Of a stretch of DNA of 64,000 bases, positions 50,274 through 60,860 are shown piece after piece. Numbering within the stretch: the first letter of the stretch is position 1; each line of letters opens with the position of its first letter. The translations under genes were made by a program, and so were the position numbers. The notes beneath the pieces were generated by a model that saw nothing but the letters and a program-made list of their open reading frames with translations, did no database searches and was not told the origin of the DNA. This DNA is from Acanthaster planci (Eukaryota > Echinodermata > Asteroidea > Valvatida > Acanthasteridae), in NCBI RefSeq assembly GCF_001949145.1, contig NW_019091385.1, forward strand, positions 3,423,206 through 3,487,205. The letters are read 5' to 3'.

Positions 50274-51532
50274 CTTCTAGGGCTATGAATGCACAGGGAG
50301 TGATGCATAGTCATGTTTTAGGAGATCACTAACATGTAGTTCCTGGTACCTGTGTTGTGCCGGTGTTTTAGCCTTTTAGAAAGTGGTCAGGAACCAGATT
50401 TGTAGGTTTGCCTGCACTTGTATTTAAAAATCATTGCACATCATGGAAGCATCCCTTTTTTTTTAACAGCATCCTGTCATATTGTAACCCTTGGAAGTGT
50501 ACTGAATTGGGGATCTCCATCGCTCCCCTCCCCACCCAAAAATGAGAAGACAAGGAAAGAGAAGCAAACATTAACATGCAGCAGTGTACTGTAGGGCCCT
50601 CAAGAACCTTGCCGAAATCCTAGATGTGCAGCCCCGATGGAGCTTGTTCGCTTCTCAGGCTCTCGAAGACTTTCACGAGAGATGAGAGACGCTGGAGGAA
50701 ATTACAGCCCGGCACGGCGGTTAAGCCAAGCAGAAGTTGCCGGCGAGGAATTCTATTTCATGGTCGGAGTGCATTTTGTCCACACTTTTCCATCACAAGC
50801 ATATCGCTAGCCCTAAAGTACAGCCCACAAGTGCCTAACTTTGCAGTGTAATGTCCGAGTCCCTGAAGGGCGATCACAGTGCGCACATGTACATGTACAT
50901 ATGCTGTTGTTCTTCTTCTCAAGATGAAGTGATGCATTTTCTCCCTAAAATGCTTAAGCATTTTTGTTTGAAATTCTTGGACGGTGAGGACTCTTCTTCC
51001 TCCGTTGCTGTTATATGACTTAGCATTTATTTCCATATGGAGGCACGGAATGGATCAATGGCACGGCAAGGGGGTCCCCTCTCTCACCCGGGGGGGGAAT
51101 AGAAAAGGGAAGGTATGAAAGGCTGTGTTTCTGAATGCATCAGTTTGGCTTTCTCTCCCAATCGTAAGCTTAATTTGGGGAAATACGAAATGCAAGGGGC
51201 TGCCCATGATTAAAAGCCCTGTATCATTGCATGAAAACGTCTGTCAATTACACTTCTAGAATCGTCACTTGCTCTCTTTCCAACGTAATGAAATCTGCAC
51301 ATAATAATAACCCTGGACGTACAGCCCTCGTAATATCCATTTTTATTAGTCGGGCCTGAGCTAGGAGAAGTATAATTCTTATTACCTTTCCTTCCCAAAT
51401 GCCCCCTTTTTTTGAAAGAAAAAAAAACCTGCCGTGAAATTAGCCGCTGTGGATGCAGAGAGTAAGCAGTACGTCTGGCAAGCAGGCGGCAATAACAAAC
51501 AGTTGATCTGGTCTCCCTGTCCTGGGCTGCAT

Positions 51533-51540
51533 TGACGTCA
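51533..51540. promoter_or_regulatory. consensus CRE octamer TGACGTCA
   Basis: Exact palindromic CREB/ATF consensus in the repeat-poor 3' part of intron 1. Occupancy is unknown. Confidence 0.4.
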
Positions 51541-52368
51541 CCAGCCTGTCACTGTTGCTCAATGTCAGGCCGCACTGCAGAATACTGCTTTTAGGCCAAT
51601 TAGACATCCATGTACAAGACACACACACGTACATGTAAATGCATCTGCGATGTTTTCACTGACACCCTTGCCCCACAACAGAGACTGCCATCCTGTATGT
51701 CCCCTTTATTATTTGAAAATTGTATTCTGCCTCTTCTTTTTATTATAAATATATTTATTTTGTTGCTGTCCCAATTGCAAACCTTGCATTCATATTCAGT
51801 TTCCAATTATCATCACCCTTGGTACTTTTTCATCAAAGTTTCTCCCCTGCTTTGAAAGACAAAAGCGTTTATGTAAACACCTGCTCCCAATATTACATTT
51901 CAGCTGTCCATGCGTAACAGAACTCAACATGTACACACGTAGAGTAGACTGCAATATCTTAATGGACAATACGCAGTGCAAATGGACAGGATACAGCCAG
52001 TGTTTTTCAACGCTTACTTTGACTTGGTTTGGTTTTTAAAATGTACACATGTAGTTGGAAGTTGTGAAAGTTTTATTTGTGGTTGACCATGTTTAAGTCT
52101 TTCAAACATGCAGATGTAACGTGTAAGTCAAATAAAGCTGAATCATACTTAAGAGTGTCCTCAGTTTACCCACAAATAAGACTGATGCAATTGCGCTGAG
52201 AATACTCTCCTTTTCAGAATTAATCCTGCTTCAAGCTTTCCATAATCTACCCATCCTTTTTGCATCCCTATCCCTTCAAAAGGACATTGTTAGTTGCCCC
52301 CCTCCTCCTCCGCACTTATCCCCTCCCCCTCTTTTTCCCATTTTGATTCCCCGGTACTCAGGTAGGAT

Positions 52369-52376
52369 TGACGTCA
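52369..52376. promoter_or_regulatory. consensus CRE octamer TGACGTCA
   Basis: Second exact CRE, 836 bp after the first and 8 bp past the splice-like CAG|GTAGGA junction. Occupancy is unknown. Confidence 0.4.
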
Positions 52377-55300
52377 TCTACCTGTCTACAGCTTGCAAAC
52401 TGGGGAAGGGCTTCTTGTGGCTGTGTTGACACAGTGACATGCTGGCATTACCGTGGCTGATACATGTGCACATCTCTTGGGCCAGCTTAACAAGCAAGAG
52501 ATCTCAGATATTCATTTCTTTATGTCAGTTTTTTTTGTTTTGTTTTAAAAGCCTTTGTTACAGCATGGTGAAGTCTTCATTCGTGTTATTGTATTAGCAG
52601 TAAATTTTGAATGGCAAATATAGGGAAAAAATCGCTGATTCGTGTACATTGTATACATGTATCTATATTTTGGTTTTAAGCCTTTTCCTAGATAACAAAT
52701 TTATCGGAAAGTAATCTTTTCTATTTCACAAATGGATTTCATTGAAAACCAACTGTGGTAAATTGCCAACAACAGGAAGGGATTCAGAACTTGAACTGTA
52801 TATCAAAATAGCATGAGAGGTACATCAAAATTACAAAAAAAAAATCAAGAAGCAAAATGTTCATGTGAAAATATATGTTGATTTGAAAAATTGAGTCTAG
52901 AAGTCTTGACAATTTTTTTTAAAAAGCACTTATCTCATCCATTGCTCTTTACATGGGTTGCATTTCTGTACTGAACATTAGTGAGCTGAAAATACATTCA
53001 CACTCGTATATCTGATGAAAACTCAACATTAATTCAATTTTCACGAATGCATGCGCAATGTACAGACTGTGAACCATCTCATCCAGCCGACATCACTCCA
53101 GGCAATGAAAAGAGAAGAACAAATACACAGTATGAGTTTGTTGATCTGAAATCTTCTGTCTCTCCTCTCCCCCCCGTTCTCTCCTCTTGAACTCCTCTGC
53201 TTTCTTCATCAAGAAGGAGAGAGAGAAATTTGAGACCAATTTACTTCAGCGGAAGGAGTAATGCTCCATAAGGCCTAACCATCTGCACATTATAAACCTG
53301 TTAAAGCTGGGATTGGATTAGTGATCAGCTGGGTGCCGACCTGGGCAAAGCCCTTGTCTCTCTGTTGCATCAATGGATTAACATCCCCTCTCTCCTATTA
53401 CAAACCATAACTACTACACTCAATTATGGCCATATTGGATTGAAATGCAGATTGTAAACTTTTTTCCTTTAATGAGGGAAATGCTGTGTTACAGTGCAAG
53501 GAAACTGCATCTCAAAAATCCAAATTAGTACCATTAGAGATAGGAAATCTGGATACAGATTCTGGTGTTGATTCTTTGTTTATGTCCAAACAGAAGGGTG
53601 GCATTATAAATGTGGATTGCAGTCGCCTGTTTCCGGAACCCCTCTGTAAATACTTTTCAGGAAATGCACGTGTACAGGTGCATGGGTTGCACAGCGTAGC
53701 ATGCCTTAATATGCCATCCTAGCAATGTAAGAATGGCCTTAAAAAAAAGGCATCCTTATTCAGGAAAAGAGTTGGTTGTGTTCTGAATTGAACTGAAGTA
53801 GGCTGCATGGTTTATGCAGAAGAATGTACCCTCCGCAGTAAAATCTCATCACTAAAAGCCTCTCATCCTGTCGCGCACATGCACAGACTTTTAATTTTCT
53901 TTTTCCTAATTCCATCAACCACCCCCCCTTTCCCTTTCTCTTTTCTTTTTTTCTGGACCACACTTGAATCCAATTGACCCCCTCATTCATTCTGTCATGT
54001 TTGAAATCTCCCACTCATTTTCCGCTCTCCTCCATCAACGTGCCCTGGAGGAGTTTCCAAATCAGTCATGCAACAGGGGATGGGGGAATTTTCATCTTCT
54101 GACCCTGCAAGCATATCGCTAAATATCACCGTCTGTTTTTGCCCCTGCCTGATGGAATCGCTGCCCAGCTAAAGACCCACTGTTGAGGAAAAGATTCTTA
54201 TATGGTTTGTCCTTAAAATTTCCCCGCTGCAATTTGGAGAGTAGATTCTCTAACAAGAAGCTAGAAACATGACCTGAATGAGCTTTCTCTTACAAGGTGA
54301 TCCAATACATACAGTAATTATGAAGGACTGGCTTACCCATACCCGATACCCATGCTGTTTCGAAAACTGGCTGACATGTATTCAAGAACTGTTTAAAGTA
54401 CTTTCTAGCATAATTCATAACCCCTTCCCCTTGGAAAAAATTCCTCCACAGTGCAGGAAATGACTCATACATGTATGTTGTACTTGAACTCTCAAGGAAC
54501 ATCAAAACCCATGCATACTAACAGAGTTGTGTGTTCCATTTGAGAAATATTAGAATAAGAATCTCCCTGGAAAAGAAAAGCAAACTCATACAACCGTGGC
54601 AGCAATTTTAAGTTTACACAAAATTCAACCATCAAAGAAACTGATCCCCAAAGACTTTACATCATGATTAAAAAACACATGTAGACTGCTGTGGCGTGTC
54701 CCGTACCTCAGCTGTGTCATTCTGTCTGGGAAATTTTAGAATGACAATTCAGACCTACAGTAGGATTGTAACTGCTGATTGCCACTGGCCAAGCCATAAG
54801 GGCCGGCCTAACATGCCAATTCGGCGGTGTTTTTGAGGGCATAAAGGATAAAGGGTTTAGGGTTTAGTTGGGGGGCTGTGAGTCTAACCTGCCGACAGCG
54901 GCAGGTGATTCATTCTGTAGGATAAGAGTCTGGCACCCGTGGTCAAGTCTATAAATATTCTCAAACAAATTTTGCAACCTCTCCCTGCCTGTGGAGTTAG
55001 TGACTCAGACCTCTGTTTCACAAAGTTTTTCTGTTCATTTTGGTGAGATACTTTGTTTTGCCGTAAACATCAGATTACATATTGTGCATGTACTTTCAAG
55101 GTGGAATGTTAATTTAGCTGTTGAAAATTTTTCTTGATCCACTCTTGAAATGTGTGCAGAATGGATACTGAAATTGCTGAGGAAAATTCTCTGTCTCTGC
55201 CAACAATAACGGAGTTCACTGCCGATTAGCAGAAAGCATATTGAACAGCTTATCAATTCTGGGACATGTCCCGGAGTGCCTGTTGCTACATATCAATGTG

Positions 55301-56065
55301 GTGGTAATATGATAGCATCCCTCGCATTCAAAATAGTGATGCAGGAACACGTACGCCGTCCGGCATTAATCAGTGATTAACTTTTCCGGGCCTGTGTGTG
55401 GGGCTTGGAGTGGACTGGAGTGGACTCTAGAGGGCAGTCTTTACCTCGATTGGTAACAGGGCCAGGAGACTGCAGACATGCATGTTTGCACTTGCTGGCT
55501 ATATATGGATGTGTAATTTTAGCATTTTATATTGTTGGTATTTAATACATATGCCATGGATTGCATTATGTTATCTTTCTGAAGATTTGTAAAACCCTTT
55601 GTTCATTCCATAAGTTGTGCATCTGCAACGGTGAATTGATTTGAATGTCTCCATTGTTTGCACTGCCCACTGTGAAACTTAATTGTCCAGGTTGTGTGAA
55701 AGCGAGTAATGCTGCCCTGTAAGGATTAGGTTAAGTACACACTGTAGCTACATTTAATTAGGTAAAGATGTGAGTGTTTAAGAATTAGTTTATACATTGG
55801 GCTGGCCAATGAAAAATGTATCAGTCACATTTCTTAGGTGCATCTAATGGTTTCTAAATTGAATAGTGTGACAGATGTTTCTTCTGAGAAGAAAATTGCA
55901 AAGCTGAGGCCATAGATGCAAAACACTCAATTTTTTAAAGAAAGAAAAGGGATTTAGGATTACTGTAATTTGAATCTACAAATGGTCATATCCACATGAC
56001 TGGGCAGTGGGAATGTTCACCCCTGAAGATTCACACCTCTTCTTTTTTTTGTCTTTGAACTACAG

Positions 56066-56379
56066 GGGGTAAGACTTATTTCATCACTGGGCTAAAGGAG
56101 GACCCTTCTTCTAAGCCGGCCCAGATGGACACAGACGTAGAAACCTCGGCAGACAACGCCAAAGAGCCCCTGAGCAGGGCAGAGAGTAAGGAGGACGAGG
56201 CAGGCGAGAAGGGGGAGGTTGCAGGAAGCGAGGCCGGCCATGGCTCCTCGCCCAATGGGAACCAGAGTAGCAAGCCCTTGCTGGGAGAAAGCAAGACAGA
56301 CTCAAGACAGAACAGCCCCGTTTGGAAGCGGAGCTCACCGGGAGCGCGCAAGCCCAAGGCCCTTGAAGCCCCGTCACAT
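56066..56379 (+). CDS. ADCY9: adenylyl cyclase type 9, coding exon 2 (C1b linker)
   Basis: Completes codon 495 and encodes residues 496-599. It opens with GKTYFITG, corresponding to the KTYLISG strand that closes C1a in human ADCY9, which confirms the junction with exon 1. The rest is a hydrophilic, Ser-, Glu- and Lys-rich linker (C1b) with no fold recognised. It contains SP dipeptides (QNSPVWKRSSPG) that could be proline-directed phosphosites; this is inference. It ends at the donor CAT|GTGAGT in phase 0. The first ATG within the exon is at 56125, but it is internal, not a start. C1b is regulatory and poorly conserved across adenylyl cyclases, so little more can be said. Confidence 0.93.
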
Positions 56380-57854
56380 GTGAGTCATGACTAAAGATGC
56401 CAGTATCCCCACTATTCACTCTGCTAAATATTAAGAGTAATCCCATGTCTCTCACCCCTTATCACCACCCCTCCGTCTCCCACCGCTCATCCCATGTTGC
56501 AGTTTACAATGCATTTGATGAATTTCCACAGATGTATTTTTGCTGCTTTTATTATTCCCCATTTATGTAGTCTCCTACAACATCGGTACACCCCACAAAC
56601 AAATTGTTACACAATGGTTGGCTGACCATCGTTGAAAACAGAAAACAGAGTTCTGTTTTCTCAAAAAGGATAGCATTCTAGGCAGAAATATTTGAACGGT
56701 TGACCGAGGCAGTTGTTTACTATTTTTCAATGAAGATATTCAAGAATTTTTCAGCAGTCCCTTTCTTGTGATTTTACCAGTAGTGCGACCCACCTTTAAC
56801 ATGCTTTGGGCTCAACCATGTTGTTATTTTGTTTTTAATGTCTTCACCTGCATTTTATAAATGCATAGATTAAAATTAAATGGAAAAATACATGCGTCAC
56901 GTCCCGGACAAAATGAACAAAGGATCGTACAGCAAACAATGTACATGACCTTATGGTCGAGTTTGGGCAGCCTGTTCTCAACACAGGTTTCTTGTTCTCG
57001 CACTCGAAGGGTGGGAACACGACTCAAGAATGCTGCTCTTGGAACAGGATCACACACTACCTCCTCGTCAGGGTTTTACAGGAACACACAGAAAAACTTG
57101 TGAGATTTTGATTGTGAACAGTTGCAAACATGGCAAAAAGTAGAGTGATGGCTTACAAAGCCAGATACAATAGGAAACTTTGCAAAAGTAACATTAATTA
57201 TTCTTCATAACACAGAAATGAATGTTCCTGTTTAAAGAATTCAGCCCAGTTATCCAAACATTAACTCTCGAATAACGTAAATGGATGCCGCAATGTTGCA
57301 TGTTGCTTGTGACTAACTACCAGCAATAACCGGTTGTACGTTCCCGGCGTTCAAGCAGCTGAGCCAAGAACAACAAATCAAGCATTTTGTGAATATACGA
57401 GAACAAGCTGCCCGAACTCAGCCTGTGAGAGCTTAGTAGCACCGCAACACTCTGGAAGAAGCTGTCCATAGGATCCTCAGTCAACAGATTTATGCATGTT
57501 ATTATGCCCTCACTCTTTAGTGAGGTGCTTAGTGTGAGACTTGTTTTGTTAAGTGACGAATCATTCATTGTCTTAGATCAATGCAACCTTATTCTTGTCA
57601 CAGTCAGCCTCTAAAGATTAATAGAGGGTGCTATGTGAGCACAGCAGTTTAAGGGTTTGAAATTGGGACCCCTCTGTTTGCTGAGCGAGGAAAGGTTTCT
57701 ATTTACTGGCGTGAGTCAAGTAGAAAACATAACAGCTGAACTGGCTGGTATATACATGTAGCATTAATGCCCAGCTCAACAATCTGGGAAAAAGTAGGTC
57801 GCAGTTATAATCAAGCCTTTTGTGCTAATGCTTATGTGTTGTCATTTCTCACAG
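56380..57854 (+). other. ADCY9: ADCY9 intron 2 (1475 bp, phase 0)
   Basis: Donor GTGAGT at 56380; acceptor TTTCTCACAG at 57854. A second AG in frame lies six bases later (CTGCAG, 57860). No gene or repeat is recognised inside. Confidence 0.92.
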
Positions 57855-59660
57855 CTGCAGGTTCCTGGTGATGCCAAAGGGGAGAATGGGGGCCTGGGCT
57901 CCAGCCGAACACTGTCTGTCCGTGACCTGCTGGCTGATGGTAACCCTCTCAACATCCCCCTCCACAACAACACCCAGAGCAACAGTGACCAGAACTTTGT
58001 GGACTGCATCAAGCAGGAGGGGGCCACGGACTACTTCCACAAGCCCCCAATCAGCAACCTGACACTGACCTTCCACAGCAAGAGCATTGAGGCATTGTAC
58101 CGGGCCCAGTTCCGGCAGGACTCCTCCAAGGAGCCCCGCAACCCCGAGACCAGCCGCAAGAACCGGCGCCACTCATCGGAGACCATCTCCACAGCCAAGT
58201 ACAACACTGTGTTTGACGTGGTGGTCTCGTTTGTGGTGTACCTGCTAATCTCCATTGGCTGCTTCTTGGTGTTCCAGACTCAGGTGCACTGGTTGATCAT
58301 TTTCCCCATTGCTGGCGCTCTGCAGCTGGTGGTGCTGTCGGCAGTACTGCTGCAGGCTTTCAGCAAGTGGCGGTCGAATTTCTACATGGCCCTGTCTGGC
58401 TTCTTCCACCACTGGTGGCCACGCCACATCCTGGGTGCCATCCTGATCAGCTTGCCCATTCTTGCAGTCTACGCCAACTTCCTCTGCCAGCCAGACTACA
58501 ACATCTACACCAAGCAGTTCTTCTGCTTCCTGATTGTGGTGGCCTTGCTCCACTTCTGCAACTTTGTCCAGCTCAGCTCATGGATGAAGACCATCCTGGC
58601 CTTCATGTATGCAGTCATCATGCTGGTACTCTTCAACCTCAACCCTTGTGACCAGAGGCAACTACCGACCGTGCCGGTTGCCAACAACTCGTTAAATGAC
58701 TCTGACGGGCCTGCCGGTTATGCGGAAATCCCTGACATGACTGGATGCACCTTCGAGGCCATGGCCATGGAGGTCATCATCGACATCTTCCTGCTCTTGA
58801 TCCTGGTCCTCTTCCTGAACCGAGAATTTGAGATCAGCTACCGGCTTAATTTCTATGGAGGGGTGGAGGCGGGGCAGGACAAAGAGCAGATGCAGATAGA
58901 GAAGGAGGAAGCAGAGACCCTGCTGCATGAGATCATTCCCACCTTTGTCACAGAGCAGATGGGCAGCACTTCCAAGTTCTCTCAGAATCACGAGAATGTG
59001 GCCGTCATCTTCTGCAGCATCGTCAACTTCATCGACTTCTACGAGGAGGCCTACCAAGATGGTAAGGAGTGCATCCGCGTCCTGCATGAGCTAGTCAGCG
59101 ACTTTGACAATCTGCTGAGCATGGAGGACTTCAAGTCGGTGGAGAAGATCAAAACCATAGGGCCCACGTACATGGCTGCCTGTGGCCTTCACCCACCCTC
59201 GGCCGAGGATGACGGCAACCCGACGAAGTGCCTGATCAACATGATGGAGTTTGCCATTGAGATGATCAAGCAGGTCAAGGTCTTCAACGATGAGGTCCTC
59301 AGCATCACCAGTGGGGCGTTTAAATTTATCCCTCGTATCGGCTACAATCACGGACAGCTGACGTCTGGTGTCATCGGCACAACTAAACTCTTATACGACA
59401 TCTGGGGGGACACAGTCAATGTGGCCAGTCGAATGGATTCCACTGGTCTGGCAGGTCACATCCAGGTGACAGAACACACCAAGAAGGCCTTAGAGCCCTA
59501 CTACATATTTGAGCACCGTGGCCCCGTCAAAGTCCGGGGCAAGGGGGACATGACAACATATCTTTTTAAAGGAAAGCGTGATTCCCCATTACTAATAGGA
59601 GAATGCAACTCTGTAGCTGCCAGTCCCAACGGACCAAGTAGCCCTAGTAAAGAAGCATAA
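57855..59660 (+). CDS. ADCY9: adenylyl cyclase type 9, coding exon 3 (TM7-12, C2a, C-terminus)
   Basis: Encodes residues 600-1200 and the stop TAA (59658-59660). Residues 646-664 (DQNFVDCIKQEGATDYFHK) match the conserved ADCY9 segment before TM7. Hydrophobic helices lie near 719-739, 745-768, 790-809, 821-839, 843-861 and 904-924. N-glycosylation sequons NNS (876) and NDS (880) are in the TM11-TM12 loop. C2a has the ATP-binding set: K1032 in EKIKTIG, D1114 in YDIWGDTVN, N1121 and R1125 in NVASRMD, and the RGKGD lysine near 1162. As usual for C2, the metal aspartates are absent. Odd points: Ile1006 and Pro1036 sit at the two positions tied to forskolin insensitivity in mammalian ADCY9. About five extra residues precede PRIGYNHG. 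The tail after the C2 core is only about 30 residues. Upstream codons 57822-57854 are open but lie in the intron. Confidence 0.96.
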   Translation: MQVPGDAKGENGGLGSSRTLSVRDLLADGNPLNIPLHNNTQSNSDQNFVDCIKQEGATDYFHKPPISNLTLTFHSKSIEALYRAQFRQDSSKEPRNPETSRKNRRHSSETISTAKYNTVFDVVVSFVVYLLISIGCFLVFQTQVHWLIIFPIAGALQLVVLSAVLLQAFSKWRSNFYMALSGFFHHWWPRHILGAILISLPILAVYANFLCQPDYNIYTKQFFCFLIVVALLHFCNFVQLSSWMKTILAFMYAVIMLVLFNLNPCDQRQLPTVPVANNSLNDSDGPAGYAEIPDMTGCTFEAMAMEVIIDIFLLLILVLFLNREFEISYRLNFYGGVEAGQDKEQMQIEKEEAETLLHEIIPTFVTEQMGSTSKFSQNHENVAVIFCSIVNFIDFYEEAYQDGKECIRVLHELVSDFDNLLSMEDFKSVEKIKTIGPTYMAACGLHPPSAEDDGNPTKCLINMMEFAIEMIKQVKVFNDEVLSITSGAFKFIPRIGYNHGQLTSGVIGTTKLLYDIWGDTVNVASRMDSTGLAGHIQVTEHTKKALEPYYIFEHRGPVKVRGKGDMTTYLFKGKRDSPLLIGECNSVAASPNGPSSPSKEA

Positions 59661-60446
59661 CATTTTGCAATTTTCCTAGTCTGAATTTCAGCCAAGTAGC
59701 AAAAAAGCATGTGTAGAATAGTACTTCTTGTAAACTTTGCACTTTTGACGTATAATTGCGAGTCCAGACCCACTCTTTACCAAAACAGAGGTGTGCTTTT
59801 TCTCTGCATTCGATGTCACCTTATGCTCCAGCTGAAATTTGCCCACAGCTGAGCGCTTGGTTGCCACACCAGAATGGGAGCAGTGAGAACAGCGTGAATG
59901 GAGCTCTGAAATATCTGCATGGGGTCAGGCTGGATGAGTTTCAAGTGCATTTCATGAAATGCAAGGGATGACACAGACTGGTGATGGAACTCTGTGGAAT
60001 GGAGACAGGCTGAGAGGCCCCCAAGACGTCAAGATTTCAGTGGTTATCATGCTTCATGTACACTGCTTGGTTTAATTTGCAAGGCGGTGCTTTCACAGCA
60101 TGCGTCATCTACGTGTGTGTGCGTGTAACCCCACTCATACCAAAGTTAAGTCCGACGGCTTGGAAGTTCATGAGTGCGGGGTTTTACTTTTTTAGAAGAC
60201 TCTGACTTCCGTCTGAGGGATGGAGGGTCAAATGTCAAAGATTCATGTCCTGGAGTAGCTCTTTAGTCTCAGTTCATCCATTCAATCACCAACCAGTCTG
60301 TACTGCTTGGTAAAACAGCTCTAAAATCATTACTTACCGTAGTGGTAAAGTTACACGATCTCTTTTGTGGACAGGGCTCGAATAATGTGGTCAACTCAGA
60401 ATAGACTGTAGGTTAAAGGATCAAAGCACAAGTTGTCAATTTGCCT
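59661..60446 (+). other. ADCY9: probable 3' UTR of ADCY9
   Basis: Follows the stop codon. No canonical AATAAA is seen, so the transcript end cannot be placed. The 71-codon frame at 59756-59971 has no support. Confidence 0.5.
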
Positions 60447-60450
60447 TTAA

Positions 60451-60860
60451 CCCCTTCGCACCGGAAAGCGGTAAGAGCCGCCGTAAAAATTGAGATCCCT
60501 CAGCCCGCTTTTCAGCTATTATTTTCGGTCCACGCTTGAATGAACACGGTGAAAGAAGGTATAACCTGGCTCTTGTATATATGGTGATTTGTCTGTTGCC
60601 AAGAAATGAAAAGGCCGAATTTGCATCCTAATCACCAGCTTCATAATAGTCCCCACTTTGAAAAGAGGCAATGGGAATGTGGAAGCGTGAATAGAGCCAT
60701 ATGCCACCGAACAATGAGCCTTTTCGCTGTGTAAATCAAAGCGTGCAGAGCACGCAGGGCCACAAACCGAGAATTTGCAGTTTGGCAGGTTGCCTTCGTG
60801 GCCAAGCGAGGCTGGAATTCTCGGAGTCGGCTTTCAGAAAAAAGTCCCGGCGTCAAGGGG
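60451..60860. mobile_element. piggyBac-like MITE with TTAA target duplication
   Basis: The element starts CCCCTTCGCACCGG and ends CCGGCGTCAAGGGG, inverted termini with about three mismatches in 14. It is flanked on both sides by TTAA (60447-60450 and 60861-60864), the target duplication of the piggyBac superfamily. The 410-bp body has no transposase frame and is richer in CpG than its surroundings. Starting only 0.8 kb after the stop codon, it may lie within the 3' UTR. Confidence 0.82.

Larger units (their letters stand above)
7544..56065 (+). other. ADCY9: ADCY9 intron 1 (48.5 kb, phase 1)
   Basis: Donor GTAGGT at 7544-7549; acceptor TTTGAACTACAG at 56065. Codon 495 is split: G at 7543 plus GG at 56066-56067. 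No convincing gene is nested inside on either strand. Palindromic short repeats (TACATGTA, TACCGGTA) and MITEs concentrate in the first ~28 kb, up to about window position 36,000. The last ~20 kb is relatively free of them and holds candidate regulatory and splicing signals. A more distant exon or an intronic non-coding RNA cannot be excluded without transcripts. Confidence 0.92.
50274..56065. other. 3' end of intron 1, repeat-poor
   Basis: No gene is seen. It contains two consensus CRE octamers (51533-51540 and 52369-52376), a long pyrimidine tract ending in CAG|GTAGGA at 52361/52362, and CT-rich low-complexity DNA at 53157-53190. The acceptor TTTGAACTACAG closes the intron at 56065. Confidence 0.5.

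Noticed and set aside
54853-54868. GGGTTTAGGGTTTAG as telomere-like DNA
   Set aside because: Only two units in an interstitial position; too short to mean anything.
56125-56394. 89-codon frame starting ATG at 56125 as an independent small gene
   Set aside because: It is the inside of ADCY9 exon 2, which opens 57 bases earlier with the conserved GKTYFITG segment.
57822-57854. Upstream ATG (57822) as the start of a separate C2-half gene
   Set aside because: These codons lie before a strong acceptor, and exon 2 joins in phase 0 at 57855. The ADCY9-specific block continues from the linker, so this is an internal exon, not a second gene.
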